A stretch of DNA of 64,000 nt from DASZTV01 sp035550655 (GTDB lineage: Bacteria; Actinomycetota; Actinomycetes; JAFAQI01): NCBI GenBank assembly GCA_035550655.1, contig DASZOU010000033.1, forward strand, positions 124,001 through 188,000, written 5' to 3'. Below, piece by piece: positions 24,268 to 32,666 of this stretch (positions are counted from its first letter, which is position 1; every line of letters starts with the position of its first letter). The position numbers and the translations under genes were made by a program. The notes under the pieces are model-generated. The model made no database searches. It saw nothing but the letters and a program-made list of their open reading frames with translations, and was not told where the DNA came from.

Positions 24268-25248
24268 GTGGCCGACTTCCCCGCCGTGAAGCTGCATGTC
24301 GTCAGCGGCAAGGGGGGGACGGGCAAGACCACGATCGCCGCCGCACTCGCGCTCGCGCTCGCCGCGGGTGGCCGGCAGGTGCTGCTGACCGAGGTCGAGG
24401 CCCGGCAGGGCATCGCGCAGCTGTTCGACACCCCTCCGCTGCCCTACGAGGAGCGACGCGTCGCCGTCGCCCGCGGCGGCGGCGAGGTCTACGCCCTCGC
24501 GATCGACCCCGAGCAGGCACTGCTGGAGTACCTCGAGCAGTTCTACAACCTGCGGCGGGCCGGCTCGATGCTGAAGAAGCTCGGCGCCATCGACTTCGCG
24601 ACCACGATCGCGCCGGGGCTGCGTGACGTCCTGCTGACCGGCAAGGTGATGGAGGCGGCGACCCGGGAGCGGCGCGGCGGCGGCCGGATCTACGACGCGG
24701 TGGTCCTCGATGCGCCGCCCACCGGACGGATCGCCAAGTTCCTCAACGTCAACACCGAGGTCGCTGCGCTGACCCGAATGGGCCCGGTCCGCAACCAGGC
24801 GAACAGTGTCATGACGCTGCTGCGCTCGGCGAAGACCGCCGTGCACCTCGTCACGGTGCTCGAAGAGATGCCGGTCCAGGAGACAGTCGACGGGGTTCAG
24901 GAGCTGCTCGCCACGGACCTTCGACCGGGCGCGGTGATCGTCAACATGGTGCGCGACCCGCTCATCCCGGACGATCGGATCGAAGCGGCGGCAGCCGGAC
25001 AGGTCGACACCGACGACATCGCGCGCGGGCTCAAGGCCGCGGGGCTCGATGCAGATGCGACCACGGTGTCGGCGCTCGCCGCCGAGATGGCCGACCATGC
25101 GCAGCGGGTGCAGCTGGAGCGCCAAGAGATCGCGACGCTCTCGGCGCTCGACCGCCCGACGTACCAAGTGCCGTTCGTCGCCGACGCCGGTGAGCTGTCC
25201 GGCCTCCAGGAGATCGCCGACCGGCTCCAGGCCGCAGGGATGGTCTAG
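24268..25248 (+). CDS. Get3/ArsA-like anion-transporting ATPase, first of pair (Rv3679 type)
   Basis: A 326-residue SIMIBI ATPase. The deviant Walker A is VSGKGGTGKTTIAAAL near residue 13, switch I lies around EVEARQGIAQLF, and Walker B/switch II is VVLDAPPTGRI. No arsenic-binding cysteine triad is visible, and the known arsenic genes lie 22 kb away, so arsenite transport is unlikely. Rv3679-Rv3680 form a heteromeric complex in M. tuberculosis linked to resistance to glycerol and nitric oxide toxicity. GTG 24268 fits the leaderless promoter; upstream reading would cross the direct repeats. Confidence 0.87.
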   Translation: MADFPAVKLHVVSGKGGTGKTTIAAALALALAAGGRQVLLTEVEARQGIAQLFDTPPLPYEERRVAVARGGGEVYALAIDPEQALLEYLEQFYNLRRAGSMLKKLGAIDFATTIAPGLRDVLLTGKVMEAATRERRGGGRIYDAVVLDAPPTGRIAKFLNVNTEVAALTRMGPVRNQANSVMTLLRSAKTAVHLVTVLEEMPVQETVDGVQELLATDLRPGAVIVNMVRDPLIPDDRIEAAAAGQVDTDDIARGLKAAGLDADATTVSALAAEMADHAQRVQLERQEIATLSALDRPTYQVPFVADAGELSGLQEIADRLQAAGMV

Positions 25249-25250
25249 CG

Positions 25251-26408
25251 ATGACCGCACCCGCGGCCGGCACGCCGCCACAGCTCGACGTCAACGCGTT
25301 GCTCCGCGACGCGCGGATCATCGTCTGCTGCGGCGCAGGAGGTGTTGGCAAGACGACAACGGCCGCGGCGCTCGCGGTGCGAGCGGCTGAGCAAGGCCGG
25401 TCGGTGTGCGTCCTGACCATCGATCCGGCCCGCCGGCTGGCGCAGTCGATGGGTCTCACCGAGCTCGACAACACGCCGCGTGCGGTCGCCGGCATCGACA
25501 CCTCTGCCGGCGGCCGGCTCGACGCGATGATGCTCGACATGAAGCGGACCTTCGACGACATCGTGCTCGCGCACGCCGACGAGGCACGCGCGAAGGCGAT
25601 CCTCGCGAACCCGTTCTACGTCTCCCTGTCCTCCAGCTTCGCCGGCACGCAGGAGTACATGGCGATGGAGAAGCTCGGCCAGCTCAAAGCGACCGGCACC
25701 TGGGACCTGATCGTCGTCGACACCCCGCCGAGCCGCTCGGCGCTGGACTTCCTCGACGCGCCACAGCGACTCGGCCGGTTCCTCGACGGTCGCATGATCC
25801 GGTTGCTCACCGCCCCGGCGCGGGCAGGCGGGCGGGCGTACCTGAAGGTGTTCACCGTCGGCGTGAGGATGTTCACCGATGTCCTCAACCGGATGCTCGG
25901 CGCGCAGGCGCTGAAGGACCTCAGCCTGTTCGTCTCCTCGCTCGAGACGATGTTCGGCGGTTTCCGCGAACGCGCCGACCAGACCTACCGCCTGCTGAAG
26001 GAACGCGGCACCTCTTTCATCGTGGTCGCGGTGCCCGAGCGGGACGCGCTCCGCGAAGCGGCGTACTTCGTCGAGCGGCTGGAGACCGAGCAGATGCCGC
26101 TCGCCGGCATGGTGCTCAACCGGGTGCACACCTCCGGCGCCCCCGCACTGTCCGTCGAGCGGTCCGTCGCCGCGGCCGAGACGCTCGAAGCGGCCGGCGA
26201 GGAGAGGTTCGCCGCGGCAGCACTGCGCGTCCACGCCGACCGGCTCACCGCGGCGGTTTTGGACTCCCGCCGCGCATCGCAGTTCCACGCCGCCCATCCA
26301 CGCGTGCGGATGGTCGACGTCGCCGCACAGGCCGGCGACGTGCACGATCTCGAAGGGCTACGCGCGATCGGTGCGGAGTTGACCGGCGAACCTGCCGGTG
26401 CCGCATAG
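25251..26408 (+). CDS. Get3/ArsA-like ATPase, second of pair (Rv3680 type)
   Basis: A 385-residue partner of the preceding ATPase. The P-loop is CGAGGVGKTTTAAAL, switch I is LTIDPARRLAQSMG, and Walker B is LIVVDTPPSRSALDFLD. A hydrophobic, methionine-containing helical insert (around VFTVGVRMFTDVLNRML) could bind a membrane-protein segment as in Get3. It starts 2 nt after the first gene stop, so it is co-transcribed. The two proteins probably form one complex. Confidence 0.88.
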   Translation: MTAPAAGTPPQLDVNALLRDARIIVCCGAGGVGKTTTAAALAVRAAEQGRSVCVLTIDPARRLAQSMGLTELDNTPRAVAGIDTSAGGRLDAMMLDMKRTFDDIVLAHADEARAKAILANPFYVSLSSSFAGTQEYMAMEKLGQLKATGTWDLIVVDTPPSRSALDFLDAPQRLGRFLDGRMIRLLTAPARAGGRAYLKVFTVGVRMFTDVLNRMLGAQALKDLSLFVSSLETMFGGFRERADQTYRLLKERGTSFIVVAVPERDALREAAYFVERLETEQMPLAGMVLNRVHTSGAPALSVERSVAAAETLEAAGEERFAAAALRVHADRLTAAVLDSRRASQFHAAHPRVRMVDVAAQAGDVHDLEGLRAIGAELTGEPAGAA

Positions 26409-26417
26409 GCTTTCGAC

Positions 26418-28817
26418 GTGAGGCGCCCAGGGTTCCGCCAGAGCATCACGCTGCTGAGTGCGGTGGGTGTCGTGGCGGGAGTGATCATGGCGATCGCCCT
26501 GCTACCGATCGTCGGCGGCGCAGGCCTCGCGGCCCGAAGCGTGACGAACGCTTTCGACAAGCTCCCTGCCGACCTCACCGCCAAACCGTTGCCGCAGGTG
26601 TCGCGGGTGGTTGCCGCCAACGGGCAGACGATTGCGACCTTCTTCTCGCAGGACCGGCTCAATGTGCCGCTGTCCAAGATCCCGGTGTCGATGCAACGCG
26701 CAATCATCGACATCGAGGATGTGCGCTTCTACGAGCACGGCGGCCTCGACCTCAAAGGAACGGTGCGCGCGTTGCTGCGCAACGGCGCCACCGGCACCGT
26801 GACGCAAGGTGGCTCGACCCTCACCCAGCAGTACGTGAAGAACGTGCTCGTCGAAAACGCCCGCACCAAGGCAGAGCGGATCGCGGCAACCGAGGACACC
26901 TTCGCGAGAAAGGTGCGCGAGGCGAGATACGCGATCGAGCTCGAACACAAGCTCACCAAGAACCAGATCCTCACCCGCTACCTCAACATCGTCTACTTCG
27001 GAGACGGCGCATACGGCGTAGGCGCCGCCGCCCGCCACTTCTTCAATGAGCCGGTCACCGCGCTGACGCTGCCGCAGAGCGCGCTGCTCGCGGGGCTGGT
27101 GCAGTCGCCCGAGGCGTACAACCCGCGCTACTACCCGGCCCTTGCGACAGAGCGACGCAACACCGTCCTGGGCCAGATGCTGAAGTACCACTCGATCACG
27201 CAGACCGAGTACGACGACGCCGTTGCGACGCCGATCCAGCTCAGCGTCCACCAGCAGCCGAACGACTGCGTCTCGTCGAAGTATCCGTACTTCTGCGACT
27301 ACGTGAAGCACGTCTTCGAGAACACGCCGAGCCTCGGGCTCTCACTGCTGCGCCGCGGCGGCCTGACGGTCACGACCACCCTCAGCCCGAAGGTCCAGCG
27401 GGCTGCCGAGCAGGGCGTTCACCTGTATGTGCACGCGCACGAGCGCGCACACGTTGCCTCCGCAGAGGCAGTGGTGCAGCCCGGCACCGGTGAGGTCAAA
27501 GCAATTGCGGTCAGCACGAAGTACGGCGACAACGCGAAGCTCGGCGAGAACAGCATCGACTACGCCGTCGATCAGAACTACGGCGGCAGCACCTACGGCT
27601 TCCACGCCGGTTCGACGTTCAAGCTCTTCGTGCTGACGGCCGCGCTGAAGGAAGGCATCCCGCTCAGTACGCCGATTCACGCGCCCGCCGCGATCTCGGT
27701 GCACGGCTACACGACGTGCTCGGGCGCCGACGCAGGCGTGTACACCCTCCACAACGCAGGCGACAGCGAATCGGGCACCTTCAACCTCGAATCGGGCACC
27801 TGGTTCTCCGTGAACACCTTCTACGCCCAGCTCGAGCAACGCACCGGGTTGTGCCAGCCCGTGAAGCTCGCAGAGCAGATGGGAATGCAGCCCTCGAACG
27901 GTGGTCACATCCCCCAGGTGCCGTCGTTCGTGCTGGGCTCCGCGGCCGGCTTCACGCCGCTCGACCTCGCCGGCGCGTACGCGACGATGGCAGCGCACGG
28001 CAAGTACTGCAGCCCCATCGCCATCACGTCGATCGTCGACCGCCAGGGTCACCAGTACCCGGTGCCGGCATCGAACTGCACCCAGGTCGTCCAGCCCGGC
28101 CTCGCGAACACAGTCACGTCGATCCTGCAGGGAGTTCTGACCGTTCCCGGCGCGACCGGAACCGAAGACGCGCTGAGCGGTCGACCGGCGGCCGCGAAGA
28201 CCGGCACCGTCGACAACTACGACGGGTCATGGTTCGCCGGCTACACACCGCAGCTCGCCGCAGCCGTATGGGCAGGCATTCCGTCGAGCCCCAACAAGTC
28301 ACTCGGGGGCCTGACGATCGGCGGCCGGTACTACGGCGCGGTGTTCGGTGCGACGCTGGCCGGACGCATCTGGCAGGCAACGATGAACCGCGCGCTCGCC
28401 GGCGTACCCGCCGCGCCGTTCAGTGGGCCGGACCAGTACTACACGATCGGCGTCACGCACACCGTCCCCGACGTCAGCGGTCTGCCGGCAAGCCTCGCCG
28501 AATCCGAGCTGCGCCAGGCCGGCTTCGATCCGCAGCTGTCGTCAAGCCCCGTGCAGAGCACCGTGCCGGTCGGCGAGGTGGCACGAACCTCACCGGGCGC
28601 AGGGGCACAGGTGGCCGCCGCAGCAACGGTGACGATGTACATCAGCGGCGGACCTCACGCACCTGCCGGTCCGACATCGCAGCCAACGACGACGGTGCGG
28701 CCGACGAACAAGCCGCCCAAGGGAACGCCGACACCCACACCGCCACCGTCGCAGACGCCGACACCGTCGCCCTCACCGTCCGAGACCCCCTCGAACGGCG
28801 TCCTCATCCGCCCGTAA
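26418..28817 (+). CDS. ponA2: Bifunctional penicillin-binding protein PonA2
   Basis: A 799-residue class A PBP. Domains: an N-terminal transmembrane helix; GT51 glycosyltransferase (catalytic Glu in IIDIEDVRFYEHGGLD, conserved GGSTLTQQYVKN); a transpeptidase with nucleophile Ser in AGSTFKLF, SxN as SVN and KTGT in AAKTGTVDN; one PASTA domain (about 672-735, VPDVSGLPASLAESELRQAG); and a Pro/Thr-rich tail. It builds peptidoglycan at the outer face of the membrane. It follows the Get3-like pair as Rv3682 does. It starts at GTG 26418. Confidence 0.94.
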   Translation: MRRPGFRQSITLLSAVGVVAGVIMAIALLPIVGGAGLAARSVTNAFDKLPADLTAKPLPQVSRVVAANGQTIATFFSQDRLNVPLSKIPVSMQRAIIDIEDVRFYEHGGLDLKGTVRALLRNGATGTVTQGGSTLTQQYVKNVLVENARTKAERIAATEDTFARKVREARYAIELEHKLTKNQILTRYLNIVYFGDGAYGVGAAARHFFNEPVTALTLPQSALLAGLVQSPEAYNPRYYPALATERRNTVLGQMLKYHSITQTEYDDAVATPIQLSVHQQPNDCVSSKYPYFCDYVKHVFENTPSLGLSLLRRGGLTVTTTLSPKVQRAAEQGVHLYVHAHERAHVASAEAVVQPGTGEVKAIAVSTKYGDNAKLGENSIDYAVDQNYGGSTYGFHAGSTFKLFVLTAALKEGIPLSTPIHAPAAISVHGYTTCSGADAGVYTLHNAGDSESGTFNLESGTWFSVNTFYAQLEQRTGLCQPVKLAEQMGMQPSNGGHIPQVPSFVLGSAAGFTPLDLAGAYATMAAHGKYCSPIAITSIVDRQGHQYPVPASNCTQVVQPGLANTVTSILQGVLTVPGATGTEDALSGRPAAAKTGTVDNYDGSWFAGYTPQLAAAVWAGIPSSPNKSLGGLTIGGRYYGAVFGATLAGRIWQATMNRALAGVPAAPFSGPDQYYTIGVTHTVPDVSGLPASLAESELRQAGFDPQLSSSPVQSTVPVGEVARTSPGAGAQVAAAATVTMYISGGPHAPAGPTSQPTTTVRPTNKPPKGTPTPTPPPSQTPTPSPSPSETPSNGVLIRP

Positions 28818-28825
28818 CGGCGGGG

Positions 28826-29278
28826 TCAGCTGCCCAGCTGGCTGCGCACCTCGGCCGCGACCCGGCCACCCTCGGCGCGGCCGGCGACCTGTGGTTGCAC
28901 GACCTTCATCACCTGGCCCATCGCCTGCGGGCCGGTAGCCGACGTGCTCTCGATCGCGGCACGCACGATGGCAGCGAGCTCTTCGTCCGAGAGCTGAGCG
29001 GGAAGGTAGGCATCCAGTACCTCGCCCTCAGCGCGCTCGCGCTCGGCGAGCTCCGGCCGACCGCCACCCTCGAACGCCTCTGCAGCCTCGCGCCGCTTCT
29101 TGGCCTCGCGCGCGACCACCTTCAGCACCTCGTCGTCGGACAGCTCGCGAGCCGTCTTGCCCGACACCTCCTCGGTGGTGATCGCGGTCACGACCATCCG
29201 CAGCGTCGCGGTGCGCAGCTCGTCGCGCGCCTTCATCGCCGCGGTCATGTCCGCGCGCAGCCGTTCCTTGAGAGACAT
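28826..29278 (-). CDS. yqeY: GatB/YqeY domain protein
   Basis: A 150-residue YqeY protein, homologous to the tRNA-binding tail of GatB. Conserved features are the start MSLKERLRADMTAAMKARDE and the C-terminal helices with GPQAMGQVMKVVQPQVAGRA. It may bind tRNA or assist amidotransferase; the free-standing role is unproven. It converges with ponA2, leaving 8 bp between stops. Its start lies 6 nt after a TACCCT box, suggesting a leaderless mRNA. Confidence 0.88.
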   Translation of the reverse strand: MSLKERLRADMTAAMKARDELRTATLRMVVTAITTEEVSGKTARELSDDEVLKVVAREAKKRREAAEAFEGGGRPELAERERAEGEVLDAYLPAQLSDEELAAIVRAAIESTSATGPQAMGQVMKVVQPQVAGRAEGGRVAAEVRSQLGS

Positions 29279-29331
29279 GCCTCAAGGGTAGGAAACCTGA
29301 GCTTCGGGGTCTGCCTCTTTACCCTTGCCCT
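29279..29331. promoter_or_regulatory. Divergent leaderless promoters for yqeY and the phosphoesterase gene
   Basis: In this 53-bp gap, TACCCT occurs on each strand: minus-strand copy at 29290-29285 and plus-strand copy at 29320-29325. Each is followed by exactly 6 nt before the ATG of its gene (29278 and 29332). Neither gene has a ribosome site. The symmetry strongly suggests two leaderless transcripts. Confidence 0.6.
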
Positions 29332-30222
29332 ATGCCTGCAGCGGTGTGGATCCCGCTCACGGTGCTGCTTGCAGGCGTACTGTGCGTGGTTTACGCCTGG
29401 CTGTACGAGCGGAAGGCGTTCCGGCTGAGACGGGTGTCGGTGCCGGTCCTGCCGCCGGGCAGCCCGGACCTGAAGATCCTGCACCTGTCCGATCTTCACT
29501 TCACCAGCGGCCAACCCTGGAAGGTTCGGTGGGTGCAACGCCTCGCGGCGCTCGAGCCGGATCTCGTCGTCGACACCGGTGACAACCTCGGGGGGTACGA
29601 CGGCGTGGCGCCGGCGTACGAGGCGTTGGAGCCGTTGCTGGCCAGGCCGGGGGCGTTCGTCCCCGGCTCGAACGACTGGTTCGCGCCGACCCCGAAGAAC
29701 CCGGCGCGCTACCTGCGGCGACCAGACGGTCACCGTCGCCACTATGGCGACCGCCTGCCGTGGGGCGAGGTCCGGTCCCACTTCGCCGCCGCGGGCTGGC
29801 TGGACCTGACCCATCGGCGGACGACCATCCAGCTGCGAGGACTGAGCGTCGAGCTGGCCGGGGTCAGCGACGCCCACCTGTTCGCCGACCACTACGACCG
29901 GGTCGCCGGGCCCGCCACCGGCGATGTCGCGATCGGCTTGTCGCACAGCCCGGAGCCGCGAGTCGTCGATGCGTTCGCCGCCGACGGGTTCTCGCTCGTG
30001 CTGTCCGGTCACACCCACGGCGGTCAGCTGCGGGTTCCCGGGTTCGGGGCACTGGTAACCAACTGCGGGTTGGAGCGCAAGCGGGCTCGCGGCCTGTCGA
30101 GGTGGCCGGCCGGCGGCTACCTGCACGTGTCGGCGGGGCTCGGTACGTCGCGGTACGCGCCGGTTCGCTTCGCCTGTCACCCGGAGGCAACCCTGCTGAC
30201 GCTGACGGCCCGACCCGCCTGA
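29332..30222 (+). CDS. Membrane-anchored metallophosphoesterase (Rv3683 type)
   Basis: A 296-residue calcineurin-like phosphoesterase with an N-terminal membrane helix (VWIPLTVLLAGVLCVVYAWL). Metal motifs are LSDLHF, VDTGDN, GSNDW in place of the common GNHD/E, and SGHTHGGQ. It resembles YkuE/LpxH-like enzymes acting at the membrane; the substrate is unknown. ATG 29332 fits the leaderless promoter. It precedes a tRNA gene. Confidence 0.88.
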   Translation: MPAAVWIPLTVLLAGVLCVVYAWLYERKAFRLRRVSVPVLPPGSPDLKILHLSDLHFTSGQPWKVRWVQRLAALEPDLVVDTGDNLGGYDGVAPAYEALEPLLARPGAFVPGSNDWFAPTPKNPARYLRRPDGHRRHYGDRLPWGEVRSHFAAAGWLDLTHRRTTIQLRGLSVELAGVSDAHLFADHYDRVAGPATGDVAIGLSHSPEPRVVDAFAADGFSLVLSGHTHGGQLRVPGFGALVTNCGLERKRARGLSRWPAGGYLHVSAGLGTSRYAPVRFACHPEATLLTLTARPA

Positions 30223-30234
30223 GGCCACCACGGG

Positions 30235-30240
30235 TAGACT
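30235..30240 (+). promoter_or_regulatory. -10 box of the tRNA-Pro gene
   Basis: TAGACT fits TANNNT and lies 12 nt before the mature 5' end of tRNA-Pro, allowing a short 5' leader removed by RNase P. Confidence 0.5.
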
Positions 30241-30252
30241 GCGTGACGCTTT

Positions 30253-30329
30253 CGGGATGTAGCGCAGCTTGGTAGCGCACCTCGTTCGGGACGAGGGGGT
30301 CGTGGGTTCAAATCCCGCCATCCCGACCA
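30253..30329 (+). tRNA. tRNA-Pro (CGG)
   Basis: A complete 77-nt cloverleaf with encoded CCA. The acceptor CGGGATG pairs with CATCCCG, the D-stem GCGC is repeated, the anticodon stem CCTCG/CGAGG holds loop TTCGGGA (anticodon CGG), and the T-arm is GTGGG-TTCAAAT-CCCGC. The discriminator is A, typical of tRNA-Pro. Confidence 0.95.
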
Positions 30330-30355
30330 CAGGGAGCGGCGTCCGAGCCGTCGCG

Positions 30356-30955
30356 GTGCTCGGCGCCGAAACGGCGGTCGGCGCAGCGATCGTCGACGAG
30401 CTCACAGCGACCGGTTTCAGCGTGGCTGCTCTCGCAGACCACGAGCCGATGCCGCCCGCAACCGCTGCGGTGATCGATGCCGGACCCCTGCGAGAGCCGA
30501 CCGTTGTCGGCGACCTGGTGTCACTCGCAGCCGCCGACTGGAGACAGGAAGCCGAGGTCCCGCTCCGGCGGGCGCGCCTCGTGCTCCAAGCCGCACATCG
30601 GTGCCTGCAGGACGCCGGCGGCCGCGTCGTCGTCCTGCTGCCGTCGGTAGTCATGACCGGCGCTGCCGGAGTCGCTGCTTGGGCCGCGGCTGCGGAGGGC
30701 TACCGCTCGCTCACTAAGGCGGCGGCGCGCGCGTGGGGTGCGGACCGGATCAGCATTCAGTGCGTCGTCGTTCCGGTGAGCCTGTGCGGCGGCTCGGTCG
30801 CCGATCGCCCTGGGCTGCAGCCGCCGGCGCTGGGCCGCACCCCGGGTCCGCGCGCCGACATCGCGCCCGCCATCGCCGCCCTCCTTGATCCGCGCTTCGA
30901 CGCCGTCACGGGATCAACCTTGGCCATCGACGGCGGCGTCTGGATGACGCCATGA
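30356..30955 (+). CDS. Degenerate SDR-fold protein
   Basis: About 199 residues of short-chain dehydrogenase fold. The Rossmann start reads VLGAETAVGAAIVDEL instead of TGxxxGIG, and the active-site region AAAEGYRSLTKAAARAWG has no Tyr exactly four residues before the Lys. The C-terminal TGSTLAIDGGVW is typical of SDRs. It is therefore likely inactive or a subunit of the complete SDR that follows with a 4-nt overlap. The start is uncertain: GTG 30356 is the first reasonable codon, but the AGGGAG at 30331-30336 is too far away, and longer frames run into the tRNA. Confidence 0.65.
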   Translation: MLGAETAVGAAIVDELTATGFSVAALADHEPMPPATAAVIDAGPLREPTVVGDLVSLAAADWRQEAEVPLRRARLVLQAAHRCLQDAGGRVVVLLPSVVMTGAAGVAAWAAAAEGYRSLTKAAARAWGADRISIQCVVVPVSLCGGSVADRPGLQPPALGRTPGPRADIAPAIAALLDPRFDAVTGSTLAIDGGVWMTP

Positions 30956-31716
30956 CCGACGGCTCCCTGAGCGGCAGCGTGGTGCTCGTCACCGGTGGCG
31001 GTGCCGGCCTAGGGCGCGCCATCTGCGTCGAGCTCGCCGGCAACGGTGCGACGGTCGTCATCGCGGCACCCGGCGACAACGGAGCAGCGACAGCCGAGCT
31101 CGTTGCGCAGGTCGGCACCGGGCGGCACGTCACCGCCGACGTGACCGTCGCTGCAGACATGCAGCGCGCCGTCGACGCCGCCGTGGCCGAGTTCGGCCGG
31201 CTCGACGCGATCGTGCACAACGCGACCAGCCGGCACTCCAGCGGCATCGAAAGCATCGACGACCTCAGCGACGAGGCCTGGGACGATCACGTCGCCGTCT
31301 CGCTCCGCGGTGCGTATCACTGCGCGGTAGCTGGTTTCGCCGCCCTCCGCGACAGCCGCGGCAGATTCCTGGTCATGACCTCGCCTGCCGGCATCGAGGG
31401 CAGCGCGGGGCGACCGGCGTACTCCGCGGTGAAGGGCGCAGTCCGCGGCCTGGTGAAGAGCCTCGCGCTGGAGTGGGGTCCTTACGGGATCGGAGTCGTC
31501 GCCGTGTCACCGCTGGCGATGACCCCCGCGATGGTGGATGCGTATCGCGCCGACCCGAACCTCGAGCAGCGGCTTCGCGAGCTCGTCCCACTCGGGTACG
31601 TCGGCGACGCAGCCGCCGACGTCGCGCCCGTCGTACGGTTCTTGCTCGAACCCGGCGCCCGTTACATCACCGGCCAGACCATCGTCGTCGACGGCGGGAG
31701 ATTCACGACCCTGTGA
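30952..31716 (+). CDS. SDR family oxidoreductase
   Basis: A 254-residue classical SDR. Cofactor motif is TGGGAGLG, the NNAG-equivalent is VHNAT, catalytic Ser is in VMTSPAG and catalytic Tyr/Lys are in AYSAVKGA. The C-terminal TGQTIVVDGGRF is standard. It is the second gene of a three-gene operon and overlaps the degenerate SDR and the LLM gene by 4 nt each. It could form a heteromer with the degenerate SDR. The substrate is unknown; the LLM partner suggests oxidation of a small organic compound. Confidence 0.85.
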   Translation: MTDGSLSGSVVLVTGGGAGLGRAICVELAGNGATVVIAAPGDNGAATAELVAQVGTGRHVTADVTVAADMQRAVDAAVAEFGRLDAIVHNATSRHSSGIESIDDLSDEAWDDHVAVSLRGAYHCAVAGFAALRDSRGRFLVMTSPAGIEGSAGRPAYSAVKGAVRGLVKSLALEWGPYGIGVVAVSPLAMTPAMVDAYRADPNLEQRLRELVPLGYVGDAAADVAPVVRFLLEPGARYITGQTIVVDGGRFTTL

Positions 31717-32666
31717 ACGCACCGTCTCGTGCCATGCGCGCCGGCAGCGTGTCGCTTCGGCTCTATCCGCATCTCGAGCTGTCACCAGCCGGGATCGTCG
31801 AGGAGCTGCTCGACCAAGGGCGGCTCGCCGAGGCTGCCGGCTTCGACGGTCTGATGGTGAGCGAGCACCACAACGCCTTCGCCGGTTACCTGCCCAACCC
31901 GATTCAAGTGGCCGGCTGGCTGCTCGACGTGACCGACCACGCCTGGGCAGCACCGTGTCCGTTGCTGCTGCCGCTGCGTCCTGCTGCCCTCGTCGCCGAG
32001 GAGCTTGCCTGGCTGGCCGCCCGCTTCCCGGGTCGGGTCGGCGTCGGCCTGGCGGCAGGCTCCCTCGACGCGGACTTTGCGATCGCCGGCACCGACAAAG
32101 CCGATCTCGCCGCCAGGTTCGCCGCGGGGCTCACCACCGTCAGCCAGATGCTGCTCGGCCGCGATCCGGGTGCACTCGAGTCGGATCCCGCGATTGCGCA
32201 ATGTGTCGGCAATCCGCTGCCGGTCGTCAGCGCCGCGATGAGTCCGGCTGCCTGCCGCCGTGCGGCGACCGCCGGGGTCGGTCTGCTCTTCGACTCGCTG
32301 ACGACGACTGAAAGGTGCCGCGAGCTCGTCGACGGCTATCGGGCGGCCGGCGGGCCAGGACCGGTCGTGTTGATCCGTCGCGTCGCGCCGGGCGCGCCAC
32401 CGAGCGAGCGGCAGAACGACCAGCTGCGGCTCTACCGCAGCTATGCGGCACCCCCCGCCATCGAGCACTGGGGCGAGGATCAGCTGGCATCGGGCGACGC
32501 CGCGTCGATTGCCCAGACGCTGGCGGCGCAAGCGACTGCCGTCGGAGCGGACTGTCTCAACCTGCGGGTGCACGCACCCGGGGTCGAGCCGGCAGAGGTG
32601 CGCTCGCACATCGGAGCGCTCTCCGAGGTCGTCAGCCTGCTGGCGCGTGAGTGGCGTACGTCGTAG
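31713..32666 (+). CDS. LLM-class flavin-dependent oxidoreductase
   Basis: A 317-residue luciferase-like monooxygenase or F420/FMN oxidoreductase with a TIM barrel. Typical elements are LAEAAGFDGLMVSEHHN, ALVAEELAWLAARFPGRVGV and the C-terminal VGADCLNLRV. GTG 31713 overlaps the SDR stop in GTGA. Its 3' end overlaps the convergent response-regulator gene by 35 bp. Whether it uses FMN or F420 cannot be told from the sequence. Confidence 0.83.
   Translation: MNAPSRAMRAGSVSLRLYPHLELSPAGIVEELLDQGRLAEAAGFDGLMVSEHHNAFAGYLPNPIQVAGWLLDVTDHAWAAPCPLLLPLRPAALVAEELAWLAARFPGRVGVGLAAGSLDADFAIAGTDKADLAARFAAGLTTVSQMLLGRDPGALESDPAIAQCVGNPLPVVSAAMSPAACRRAATAGVGLLFDSLTTTERCRELVDGYRAAGGPGPVVLIRRVAPGAPPSERQNDQLRLYRSYAAPPAIEHWGEDQLASGDAASIAQTLAAQATAVGADCLNLRVHAPGVEPAEVRSHIGALSEVVSLLAREWRTS

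Noticed and set aside
24268..26408. Arsenite pump ATPase ArsA
   Set aside because: The two ATPases lack the arsenic-binding cysteine set and match the Rv3679-Rv3680 Get3-like pair by position and sequence.
30253..30329. attB-type integration site at tRNA-Pro
   Set aside because: No integrase and no second copy of the tRNA 3' end was seen downstream.
29245..30654. 469-codon minus-strand frame opposite the phosphoesterase and tRNA-Pro
   Set aside because: It crosses a tRNA and has Arg/Pro-rich composition without any recognisable motif; the plus strand holds a conserved enzyme.
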